Part shown: positions 11,398 to 21,214 of the stretch, in pieces
How positions within the stretch are numbered: position 1 is the stretch's first letter
Layout: every line of letters begins with the position of its first letter
Source: Dasypus novemcinctus
Taxonomy: Eukaryota; Chordata; Mammalia; Cingulata; Dasypodidae
Length of the DNA stretch: 64,000 bases
Assembly (NCBI RefSeq): GCF_030445035.2
Contig: NC_092216.1
Span: 10,479,405 to 10,543,404 of the forward strand
Direction of reading: 5' to 3'
Translations under genes and position numbers: made by a program
Notes under the pieces: model-generated
Database searches by the model: none
Told to the model about the DNA's origin: nothing
What the model saw: only the letters and a program-made list of their open reading frames with translations

Positions 11398-11865
11398 TTC
11401 TGAATATCATATTAGTTAGGGCTCTCTAAGGAAGCCAAACCAAGAGGAGATATCTGTAAATAGCCTGAGATTTTATTAAATCATCTCATGCATTTATGGG
11501 GATGCACAAGTCCAAATTCTGTAGGACTGTCTGCACACCAAGAACTATGATATTGGTTCTTACTGAGTTCCCCAGTAGAACTATTTGAAGTAGAGATGGT
11601 AATTCTCTCTTTGAATGCTGAAATCACTTCTCACTTTAAAGTTTTCAACTGATTGGATAAAACATCACACATTGCTTACAGCAATCTCTTCAGTTGTTTG
11701 TAGATGTAACCAACCATGTATACAATCAATTCATTGGTGATTAAGGCCCATGAAATGACCTTGTAGTACAATTAACCTCGTTTTTCCTTGGCCAAACAAC
11801 TGGGCACCGTTACCTGGCCAAGTTGACACATTAGCCTAGCCATCAAACTAGGTAATGCTTTATAA
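11398..11865 (-). repeat. Right flanking repeat of ERV-L 1 (candidate 5' LTR)
   Basis: This is the shorter, uninterrupted copy of the repeat at 4,050-4,985. It starts near 'attagttagggctctctaagg' and ends near 'cattagcctagccatcaaac'. To its right the antisense LINE-1 ORF2 resumes, consistent with this being one edge of the inserted unit. Confidence 0.45.
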
Positions 11866-14365
11866 ATACATTTTGGCAATCTCTGCTTTTGAGTGGAAAG
11901 TTTAATCCATATATATTTAAAATCACTACTTAAAATTTGACAGTTTCCTATGTCATTTTGATATTTAATCTTTGTAATGCATTTAACTTGCTTTGTCTCT
12001 CATTTTGTTAATGTTTACTCCTATTCATTCATTCATTCATTTTTTTATTGTACAATATTGAGTGCTTTCTCTTTTCTATCTGGATATATTTTTTCATATA
12101 TTTACTTGTGCTAACTATCTTGTTAAAAGTTATCTATAATATATAACTATCATATTTTATTTGGTATCAACTTGACTTCAAGGTTATACACATACAGTTT
12201 TCCTATACGCATCATTACTCACCATTATTTGTGCTCATTACTACTTATATTTTTGTACATTGCATGTGACATAGGTTTTTAAATTAATTTTATGTGTTTG
12301 CATTTAAGCATCTGTAGGAAGTAAGAAACGGAGTGACATAGCAAACAATACACTATATAAATACCAATATTTAGAATTACTTAAATGGATATTTAACTGG
12401 AGGACTTTTTTCTTTCATTCTCATAATCTGTTACTTTTCTTTGCAGGTTTTCACACTGTTCTTTGTGTTTTCCAGTGTCTACTTAATATCCTATATCACT
12501 TTAGTATATTTTCCTTAAACTCCTTGAATTGATTAGGAGATTCATGTGATTATCACTTATTAGTTGTCTTAAAACCCATGTCTCATCAGGATTTTCTTTC
12601 TTCACCCTGCTATAACCTGATGTTGAAGTCCACTAGAGAACTTTTCTTTTAAAATTTCGTGGTCTTCAATTATGGTAGTTCTCTTTCATTCCTATGAGAA
12701 TCTGAAAAAGAGTCCCACATTGTTTATTCATTTTTTATGTCCTTCATTTCTTTCTCCATGTTTTCTTTTATCTTCTTGAGCATATTGAGAATTATTTCAT
12801 ACAAGCCTTTGGTAAATCTAAAATGGTTATTTCATTGATGATTTCTTAATTTTGATCATGTTCCTTTGTATGGGACATCATGTTTCTTGGCTTGCCTAGT
12901 AGACTTTTTTTGAATTGTACATCTTTTAGTATTTTAAAGTGTTAACTCTGGAATTTAGACCCAGAGCACTCTATTCCTTAAATTAATATTCAGATAGTAA
13001 ATGAGAGATTTCCTTGAGTGTCAGGAGCTAACAAAATCAAAACAAAGTGAAAAGACCTTTACCATCTTTGTAAATTTGATTTTCTTTGTTTTTTTTTGTT
13101 TCTTTCAGAGTTTCATCTTTGTATCAAGATCAGCCCAAGACAAAAGTCAAAATCAGGGTCCTCTGTCTTACTCATGAATTCTACCTCGTTTCTTGGGCCT
13201 GTGTTTTCAGGAGAATAAATGCCTCTTTAATCCTTTTGAAATCTGCTCTATTCCCTCTTGTATTCATATTGGTTGAGTTAATGGAGGTCCTTTGCCCCAA
13301 GACACTTCCACTTAATCATTTCTCACACTGACCTATTTGTCTGCAATCCAAAATGTTTCTCTGCATTCAGGACAAATTCTGAAGGGAAAGTCCAAGACAA
13401 ATACCCCAGTTCAGTCCTTCACACTGCCATCCAATAGACTGTCAATGACATACAGGCTCACTGTATTTTTCAGGGGCCAGTCTTTCCATCTGGAATAGAG
13501 AGAGGGACCCAAAGGGACAGTAAAAGCTAACTCCATTCTATGCTGAGGAAGTCTGGGTAGGGGCCAGGAAAAGAACCAGGGCTCCTCCTATGCATTTTGA
13601 GGATGCATTTATCTTTCATTGGTTTCTTGTCTAGTTACTGCAGCCCTTTAAATGGTTTTCAGATTTTTAAAAATTCCTTTGCTGCTGTTCTTGAGGGATT
13701 TTGGAGCAACGGTCACATTCAGGGCTGACCCTCAATGATCTTATTAACTAATCTGAAAGAGTGATCAGTGATCAGACCAAAAGCTACTGAAGTTTTGAGG
13801 ACAAGATTTTTATAGCCCACCCTGGAACAGCAGTTGCTCCAGGAGTATGAGATGAGTCCTCACTACTATTTGCCATGAGACTGGGGAAAGAGAAAATGAT
13901 ACCCACTACAGGAAGGGTAAAATACTGTTATTCAGTTCAACTTTCCAGCCTCATCCTCTACTTTTCATTGTGTGCTACAGAGAGTTCCCAGTAGAACTGA
14001 TTTCCCAAAATAGTTTATTTCAACAGTTTCTGCCTCTTCAATAAATATTTTTGTGGAGGGACAGTTTTCTGGAGTTTCATACTCTGCTATCTCCCCACAA
14101 TCCTCCATGATAGCATATTCAGAATTGTTTCCTTGATTTCATTTATAGATGATTTGTTGCAAGTGGATTAAAAGACCACTGATTTTTTAATGCATTGATC
14201 ATGTACTTTCTTACTTGCTTGTTACACAAATATGTCTAGTGATATTTTTGTAGATTATTTGTGATATTTAGAAAGAGGATCATGCCATCTGCAGCTGAAG
14301 ATAGTTTTACTTCTTCTTTTCCTATTTGTATGCTTTTTCTTTCTTTTTTCTTTCTTATTTACTTA
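11866..14365 (-). repeat. Antisense LINE-1 (ORF2 start through 5' region, then an RT piece)
   Basis: The left part continues the LINE-1 broken at 4,050 ('ggcaatctctgcttttgagt'). The middle (12,680-13,080) is T-rich antisense text typical of ORF1, and 13,100-14,080 may be 5' UTR. The last 270 bases are again antisense ORF2 around the RT active site ('gatcatgccatctgcagctg'), so at least two insertions are joined. No open gene is present. Confidence 0.55.
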
Positions 14366-14905
14366 GGCTAGCACTTCCAGAAATAAAAGTCATCTCAAAT
14401 TGAAAATGAAGAAGTAAAACTTTCACAGCAGATCATATGATCCTATATACAGAAAATCTTTAAAACCCACAACAAACTATCTAGAGAAATTAAAAGAATA
14501 TAGCTAAGTTTTGGGATGCAAGATCAACATCACAAAATCAGTAATTTTTACATACAATAGCAATGAACAATCATAAGAGGAAATCAAGAAACAAATCCAT
14601 TCACTGTAGTAACTAAAAGAAATAAATATCTAGAGTAAACTATCTAAGAATTTAAAGAACTTGTACAAACTGAAAACTACAAAATACTGCTAGAAGAAAT
14701 CAAAGATCACCTAAATAAATAGATGGACATTGGAAGACTAAATATCATTAAGATGTCAATGCTACTCAAAGCAATTTATAGATTTAACACAACTCCAATG
14801 AAAATTCCAAAAGCATTCTTTGCAGAAATGGAAAAAATAATCATCAAATTTATATGAGAGGGCAGAGACCTGTATAGCTAAAGTCATCTTAAAACAGAAG
14901 AATGA

Positions 14906-15299
14906 GGGAAATGGACTTTGGCCCAGTGGTTAGGGCATCCGTCTACCACATGGGAGGTCCGCGGTTCAAGCCCCGGGCCTCCTTGACCCGTGTGGAGCTG
15001 GCCCATGCGCAGTGCTGATGCGCGCAAGGAGTGCCGTGCTACACAGGGGTGTCCCCCGCGTAGGGGAGCCCCACGCGCAAGGAGTGCACCCATAAGGAGA
15101 GCCGCCCAGCACGAAGGAGGGAGCAGCCTGCCAAGGAATGGCACCGCCCACACTTCCCGTGCCGCTGACGACAACAGAAGCGGACAAAGAAACAAGACGC
15201 AGCAAAAAGACACAGAAAAAACAGACAACCGGGGGAGGGGAATTAAATAAATAAAAAGAAGTCTTTAAAAAAACAAAAAAAAACAAAAAAACAAAAACC
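14906..15299 (+). mobile_element. tRNA-derived SINE (armadillo DAS type), full length
   Basis: Flanked by an 11 bp TSD (cagaagaatga at 14,895-14,905 and 15,300-15,310). It has a good pol III A box TGGCCCAGTGG (14,919-14,929) and B box GGTTCAAGCC (14,963-14,972), a GC-rich body and an A-rich tail. The sequence matches my knowledge of the abundant DAS SINEs of armadillos and is the strongest clue to the host. It inserted into a sense LINE-1 ORF2. Confidence 0.93.
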
Positions 15300-15736
15300 C
15301 AGAAGAATGAAGTTGGAGTACATACACTTCCAAATCATAAAACTTAGTACAAAACTACAGAAATCAAAACACCATAATACCCCAAGGACAGACATATTAA
15401 TATATCCAGGTACAGTAGAACTAAGAGCTCAGAAATCTACCCACAGATTTATGGTTACTTGACTTTTTACAAGAGACAAAGATCATTAAATTGGGAAAGA
15501 ATAGTCTCTTAAGGTAGGGGTAATTGACTCTGCAAACACTGGGAAAACTCAACTTCCCTTTGAAGAAAAAGAAAGAGGACCACTACATAACATCTTATAC
15601 AAAAATCAACTTGGAAAGGATTAAAAATCAAACTAAAAGAGCCAGAACTATGCAACATATTGAAGAAATGTAGTGTTCTTCATTGGACCAAACAAAGAAC
15701 CTGATAGCTTCATTTACGAATTCTGTCAAGCATTTA

Positions 15737-16157
15737 TTTTATTTCATTTTAAAGATTTATTTTTTAAATTTCTCTCTCCTTCCTCCGCCCCCCCAGTTGT
15801 CTGCTCTGCGTCCATTCCTTGTGTGTTCTTTTGTGACCGCTTCTATTCTTATCAGCAGCACCAGGAATATGTGTTTCCTTTTGTTGTGTCATCTTGTGTC
15901 AGCTCTCCATGTGTGCAGTGCCATTCTTGGGCAGGCTGTACTTTCTTTCACACTGGGCAGCTCTACTTACAGGGTGCAGTCCTTGCACATGGGGCTCTCC
16001 CCTATGTGCGGGACACCCCTGCATGGCAGAGCACTCTTTATGTGCATCAGCACTGCACATGGGCCAGCTCCACACAGGTCAAGGAGCCCTGGGGTTTGAA
16101 CTGCGGACCTCTCATGTGGTAGGCAAACACCCTATCCATTGGTTCAAGTCTGCTTCC
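15737..16157 (-). mobile_element. tRNA-derived SINE (DAS type), antisense
   Basis: This is the reverse complement of the same family as 14,906-15,299. It has a T-rich tail on the left and the tRNA-like head on the right ('ctcatgtggtaggcaaacac'). A 14 bp TSD ctgtcaagcattta lies at 15,723-15,736 and 16,158-16,171. It is more diverged than the first copy, so probably older. Confidence 0.92.
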
Positions 16158-16690
16158 CTGTCAAGCATTTAAAGAACAAGGAACTCAAATCCTTCTCAAA
16201 CACTTCCAAAAAAAATCACACATCCAACTCATTTTATGGGACCATCACTACCCTAATACCTAAGCCAGATAAAGACTTCCCAAGAAAAGTGTGGACTAAT
16301 ATCAACAATGATCATAGATGCAAAAAAAAAAAAAAAAAAAAAACTAAAAAAATCATAGCAAATTGAATCCAGTAGTATACTAAAATATTATGCCACATGA
16401 CTAAGGTTTGTCCCATGTTATAAGAATGGTTCAACATACCAAAATCTATTTCACCACATAATTCTAAAAAAGAACTAAAATCACAAGATTGTCTTGATGC
16501 AGAAAAGGCACTTGATCAAATAGAATATGCTTTCATGATAAATCACACAAGAAACGAGTAATAGAAGAAAACTTCCTGACATAATAAGAGCACTTCTGAA
16601 AAATTCATGGCTAACATCATACTAAATGGTAAAAGACTGAGTGCTTTCCCACTAAGGTAAGGACTATCTACTAAAAGTCGAAGTGTACAA

Positions 16691-17089
16691 AATCAGAATT
16701 TTCAATACACCTGCCTCTGAAATTAGGATTTTAAATTATCTTAAATTTAATTTTCTATACTTTTGATATTAATTTATTTTCCTCATTTTAAAAGCCTGTC
16801 AGTACCTTGTAATATCAGTTCTTATGTAGAAAAGAGGTGAAAAGATGTCTTGTATTTTATACATTACTTATATGTATATTTTTACAATAAGGACAGGTAG
16901 ATTGTATTAAACCTTCCCAGATTTTGAAAACACTTATTTTGTGAAATATTAATTTTGCTGCAGGAGAATTTTGAGTAGGTACTATAATATATGAGACAAA
17001 AGTATTTTAAAAATTTGCATTTTTAATGTATGGACTCATACTAGGTTTTGATTAAATAATTTGATATATTTAAATTGTGATTTTTCATG
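16691..17089. other. AT-rich interval, nothing recognised
   Basis: About 400 bases of AT-rich sequence between two LINE-1 pieces. I see no coding frame, RNA gene or repeat boundary. Confidence 0.5.
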
Positions 17090-18049
17090 GAAGAGATGAC
17101 TATGAGGAGTTTTTACCATCTCTATTCATTTCTCAGTTCTTCTGAGTAGATATCTAGTAGTGGTTTTGCCAGATCCCATGGCAAATCTGTATTCAACTTC
17201 CTTAGGAACTGTCAAATAGTCCTCCACAGTGACTGTACCATTCTCATTCCCACCAACAGTGAATAAATAAGCATTCTTATCTCTCCACATCCTCTCCAAC
17301 ACTTGTAGTTTTCTTTTTAATAATGACCATTCTAGTTGGGTGTGAAATGATGTCTCACTGTAGTTTTGATTTGAATTTCCTTAATTGCTAGTGATGTTGC
17401 ACATTTTTTCACGTGTGGGTTTTTTGTTTTGTTTTGTTTTTGGCTATTTTTATTTCTTCTTTGGACAAAGACTCTTCAAGTCTTTTGCCCATTTTTTAAT
17501 TGGGTGGTTTTGTCTTTTTAGTTTTGAGTATACTACATGTCATGGATATTAAAACATTATTTGATATGTGATTTCTAAATATTTACATTTCTCTAATTGA
17601 TGCTATGTTGAAAATATTTTAAGTATTTCTTCACCATTTTTATTTCTTCTTTGGGCAGTTATCTTTTGCCCATTTTTTAATGAGGTAGTCTTTTTATTGT
17701 TGAGTTGCATGATCTCTTTGTGTGCACTGGATTTTAAATACTTATCAGATGTGCGATTTCCAAATATTTTCTCCTTTTGTGTTAGCTACTTTTCTTTGAG
17801 GTACAAAAGTGTTTAATTTTGAGGATGTCCCATTTACCTATTTTTTTTTTTTTCTTTTGTTGCTAATGCTTTGGGTGTAAGCTTTAAGAAACTATTTCCT
17901 ACTATAAGATCTGAAGATGTTTCCCTATAATTTCTTCTAGGAATTTTTTGGTTATCATTTTTGTGTTTTGGTCCTTGATGCATTCTGAGTTAATTTTTGT
18001 ATAAGATGTGAGATAAGAGTCCTCTTTCTTTTGGATATGGCTATCCAAT
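17090..18049 (-). repeat. LINE-1 ORF2 3' half, antisense, left piece
   Basis: Typical antisense ORF2 text in order: the 'cacagtgactgtaccattct' block, 'tctccacatcctctccaaca', 'cttttgcccattttttaat' (repeated at 17,660, a local duplication) and 'ggatatggctatccaat'. The text continues directly at 31,171 after a 13.1 kb ERV-L insertion. Confidence 0.75.
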
Positions 18050-18422
18050 TGTTGGGTTTGAGCTTCTCAATAAGAGTTAGGGGGTGAGAACCATTAGCAA
18101 AGAAAAAGGCATGTGGAGCCACAGGGAGTTTACACATATTGAGTTTATTCCATGCTCCTGCTCCTTTAAGCTTCTTTTGTTCTCTTCATTCCTCTGACTA
18201 CATGGGAACAACTTTTATGTTCCTACAATCAGAATATATGATTGGCTCTTACAGTGGCACACCTATCATGTTACATATACTGATGCTGATGCATGGGTCA
18301 GTTGGGATCAAGTTCATCTCCCAGAAGCTGGGTGCAGGTATGATGTGTCATTGCATCTCAGATATAGCAAAGAAGTATCCAGGATGCTTAGGCCATTTAA
18401 TTATTGGGTACTAGCTTCTACA
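18050..18422 (-). repeat. 3' LTR of ERV-L 2
   Basis: Starts 'tgttgggtttgagcttctc' and ends 'agcttctaca' on the plus strand. It matches 30,764-31,170 over its length, for example in 'gcaaagaaaaaggcatgtgg' and 'cagaatatatgattggctct'. It is clearly diverged, so the provirus is old. Confidence 0.8.
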
Positions 18423-19245
18423 TTCCACCCCTTAAACAGACAGCATCTTAAGGACTTGCTGCCACAGGGCCTCAACCTGGGTCCAAAGGTCACTGCAACA
18501 AAATAAGGCACAACAAAAAATAACTAAGGGAAGCAGCTGTGGCTCAATCAGTTGGGCTCCCATCTACCACATGGGAGACCCTGGGTTCACATCCCAGGGC
18601 CTCCTTGTGAAAGGCAAGCTGGTCCATGTACTGCAGGGGCTGACAGCCCATGCACTGCAGAGAGCTGGTGCAACAAGATGATGCAATGAAGGGAGACAAG
18701 CAAATACAGAAAAAATGCACAGTGAATGGACACAGGAAAGAGACAGCAAAGACTGGAACAAGCCACAAGGGGGGGATAAATAAATGAATAAATAAATCTT
18801 TAAAAAATTAACTAAGAAAGTTACAAAACCTATATTGGTTAACACACCCCATTTCAAGATGGATCTTAGATGTTCCCACCAATACCCAGTTTGACTATTG
18901 ACTAAAGTACTATAAAAAGAAACTGGGGGTTGGGGTAGGGGGGTGGGCACCCTGCTATTCTCCAGGAATCATTGACATGTTCTTCACTGCGTGGGGGTAC
19001 TATTTCCTTTAATGTTTTATGTTCAGCTGGAAGCCACCCCCCACTCATTATAGATAACATAACCCATTGTTGGGGGGGGCAGGTATTGTCCATATTCTTG
19101 TGGAGTAGGACTTCTACGTCTTCGTGTTGTCTCCTATTCTGGTATGGGCCAGTCAGTTGTCTAAAGCCATGTACAATTAGCCTCATTCACTGGGGTGATG
19201 TTCCACAGAAAGCTTTCTTCTCCTTCTACTGGCAGATCAGTGCAT
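18423..19245 (-). pseudogene. 3' internal region of ERV-L 2
   Basis: This lies between the 3' LTR and the betaretrovirus insertion. The minus strand has one open stretch of 94 codons (18,902-19,186) without a recognisable domain. A SINE occupies 18,529-18,808. By position it is sequence downstream of pol. Confidence 0.5.
18529..18808 (+). mobile_element. tRNA-derived SINE, diverged
   Basis: An 8 bp TSD taactaag lies at 18,521-18,528 and 18,809-18,816. The head resembles the DAS SINE ('ctcccatctaccacatggga'), but the A and B boxes are degraded and the body differs. It ends in repeated 'aataaat' units and 'ctttaaaaaa'. Confidence 0.85.
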
Positions 19246-19251
19246 ACCAAG

Positions 19252-19596
19252 TGTGGCGGGGGTTTGTTTAACCCCAACGCTGATGGGGGGGTCAGGAGGG
19301 GTCAGGCTAGACCGCAGCGGCATCTGAGGCTGCGGCAGACAGCCTCAGAGGGCTCTCAGGTGTGGAGGATGCACGGCAAGGGGAAGAAGAAAGCCGCGGA
19401 GACCAGGTCTGTGTGCAAGTCCGTTTTATTAAAGAAGTGCAGTGGGTTATATAGAGAATGAGGAGGGCGGGGTAGAGCAGGAGGAGTGAGGGCTACAGGG
19501 CAGCTGGGGATTGGCAGAAGCTTGTGGGCAGTCTTGTGGTTTTGTGCCGTTAGCTGTTACTAGGGAAGTGGGCAGATTTCAGGTTATGGTGCAACA
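19252..19596 (-). repeat. 3' LTR of provirus A
   Basis: 345 bp. Ends tgt...aca on the plus strand, thus TG...CA on the element strand. TATA-like TATATAA at 19,447-19,453 and AATAAA at 19,425-19,430 (both reverse), starts 23 bases apart. It is preceded on the element strand by a purine tract (19,597-19,622). Confidence 0.95.
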
Positions 19597-19622
19597 TTTG
19601 CCCCTTTTTCTCTTTTTTATTG
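19597..19622 (-). promoter_or_regulatory. Polypurine tract of provirus A
   Basis: On the element strand this is a run of A and G ending 'aaaaaggggcaaa' directly before the 3' LTR. It is the expected primer site for plus-strand DNA synthesis. Confidence 0.8.
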
Positions 19623-19895
19623 GGGGGGTATAGGTGAGAGGTTTGCTTGGGTGTGTACTTATGGACATGTGCTGGCTATATTGGCCACTAACAGGGGGCA
19701 AGTGGCAGGCCCAAAGAGTGGCAGGCAAGCAGAACAGACCAGCTGTGCTACACATGAGTGGTGGGCTGCGCACTTCCCCCACTAGGTGCGGCTATGCTTG
19801 CCATTCAGACTCGGGCCCGCCCTGCCCCCTGCTCCCTATTGATTGTTAAGCAGTTCTAGGGTGGCGGCGGCTGGGGAGGGGAGTGAAGTTGGCTG
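19623..19895 (-). other. Untranslated interval between env and PPT of provirus A
   Basis: About 270 bases after the env stop (19,896-19,898) without a coding frame. In type-D retroviruses this position holds a constitutive RNA transport element. I cannot show one here from sequence alone. Confidence 0.4.
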
Positions 19896-21214
19896 TTAAG
19901 GTGGGGAATGCGCCGGCTGGGGGAGCAATGGGATGCGTTGCAGGGTTTTTAGGTGTTGGGTTGTCCTTGATTTCTTCTTGGGGCGGGCTGAGCAGGGCTC
20001 GTTGGGGGGGCTGTCTTCAGTGGCGAGCTGATGGTACTGGATGCGCACGAAGGACGTGAGGATTGCGTTGGTTTGGTCCTTGGTGAGCTGGATGATATTT
20101 TTGACATCCCAGGGCCCTATGGTAAGAGCTAGGAGAATTATTATTAGTGGGTCTAGGAAGGGGAGGAGGTATAGGAGGAGGGTATGGAAAACTCCGGAAA
20201 AATAGTTAGTGGCTTCATGCTCTTTTTGGCGCTGCTCTAGTCCTTCTCAGACCTTTCTTAGGCTGTCCTCGGCAAGGCCAGTAGAATTGGCGTATATACA
20301 GCACTCTTCTCCAAGGGCAGCACAAAGGCCTCCCTCCTTGAGGAGGAGAAGGTCAAGGCCCTGGCGGTTTTGGAGAACTACCTCAGAAAGGGAATTGAGA
20401 GAGTTTTTAAGATGGGAGATAGCGACTTGGAGGTGGGAGATATCACTGTCGACAGCTTGCCTGAGGGAGGAAAGGGAAGAGGATTGTGTGGTAAGAGTGG
20501 CGATTCCTGTGCCTGCCCTGGCGAGACCTAGAAGGGTAGCAACTGTGAGGATGGTGAAGGGTTCTCTCTTCTGGAGGTGAGCAGGGAGTTTGTGACTCTG
20601 AAGGGCGGAGAAGAACTCTTCGTCACTGTGGAAAAGGACTCGAGGGGCTAGGAGAATGAGTAGACAGGTTTCATTGGTGGCATTGAGGGTAGCGACGTTG
20701 AGGCAGGGGGTTAGTCCAGTGGAGGTGCAAAGCCATTGGGAGGTGTTATGAGGGATTAAGAATTTGGCGGAAGCATTGGGAGAGGAGTAGTTGGAGCAGA
20801 CATTTAGGAGGGGATGGGGACCTTGGCGAGAATGAACACAGCGCCCTGTGGAGGAAACAGATTGAAAGGTTAAGGGGATAGAAGAGGCGTTCCAATTGCA
20901 TTCAGCAGGATTATGTTCAGAGGATTCACTGAAGGTGAGGTTAGTGGCGACGGGCTCATATAGAGGAAGAGAGGGAGAGAGACAAAGCCAGCAGTTCGCA
21001 GTTAGGTTGGGGTGGGAGATATTCAGAGAGGTGTAGGAGGCTCTGATTAGGTTAATGAGAGAGCTAGAATACTGAGTAGGGGGTAAGCAAGGCTTGGGGT
21101 TGTGGGAGCTAAGGGGGGCAGTAGCGAGGGGTTGGAGAAGGTAGGCGGGAGAAGAGGAATGAGGAGGAGAAGGACTGGATACAGACGAGCTTCAGTCCTC
21201 TGCTCCATCGGCAT
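19896..21214 (-). pseudogene. env: env of provirus A (type-D-like), two lesions
   Basis: A candidate leader starts with two ATGs at 21,214 and 21,208 and has a strongly hydrophobic Leu-rich segment, but this frame closes at about 21,047. The body, in another frame, is open from about 21,190 and has no ATG of its own. It carries the SU motif CWLC (near 20,982-20,993), several N-glycosylation sites, a minimal basic cleavage site (KRE), a fusion-peptide-like stretch and the TM motif CX6CC (near 20,300-20,325). A TGA at 20,247-20,249 cuts TM before the membrane anchor; the frame then stays open to the TAA at 19,896. CWLC plus CX6CC is the signature of gamma/type-D envelopes, in which SU and TM are covalently linked. 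It is about 80% like the Env of provirus B by eye. No functional protein is expected as it stands. Confidence 0.85.

Larger units (their letters stand above)
4050..11865 (-). mobile_element. ERV-L-type (class III) provirus 1, decayed
   Basis: Read right to left, the interval holds gag/protease relics, reverse transcriptase, RNase H, integrase and a dUTPase-like end. This is the usual ERV-L order, which lacks env. It is flanked by two copies of one repeat (left about 4,050-4,985, right 11,398-11,865) that may be its LTRs, although I see no convincing primer-binding site beside the right copy. It sits inside an antisense LINE-1. Many stops and frameshifts show that it is old. Later hits are solo LTRs at 4,362-4,805 and 7,673-8,575. 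Confidence 0.6.
14366..16690 (+). repeat. LINE-1 ORF2 (RT and downstream), sense, with two SINEs
   Basis: It starts at 'aaataaaagtcatctcaaat', just past the antisense RT piece, and runs through typical ORF2 text ('gaagtaaaac', 'gatcctatatacagaaaatc', 'actccaatgaaaattcc'). It is interrupted by SINEs at 14,906-15,299 and 15,737-16,157. From about 16,170 an earlier part of ORF2 is repeated ('gaaaaggcacttgatcaaat'), so two copies are probably joined. There is an A23 run at 16,322-16,344. All frames are broken. Confidence 0.6.

Noticed and set aside
18139..18414. 91-codon frame with a Met start
   Set aside because: It lies wholly within the 3' LTR of ERV-L 2 and has no counterpart frame in the 5' LTR.
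20209..20580. 123-codon Arg-rich plus-strand frame
   Set aside because: It is the antisense of the TM part of env in provirus A; a similar shadow exists opposite env of provirus B.
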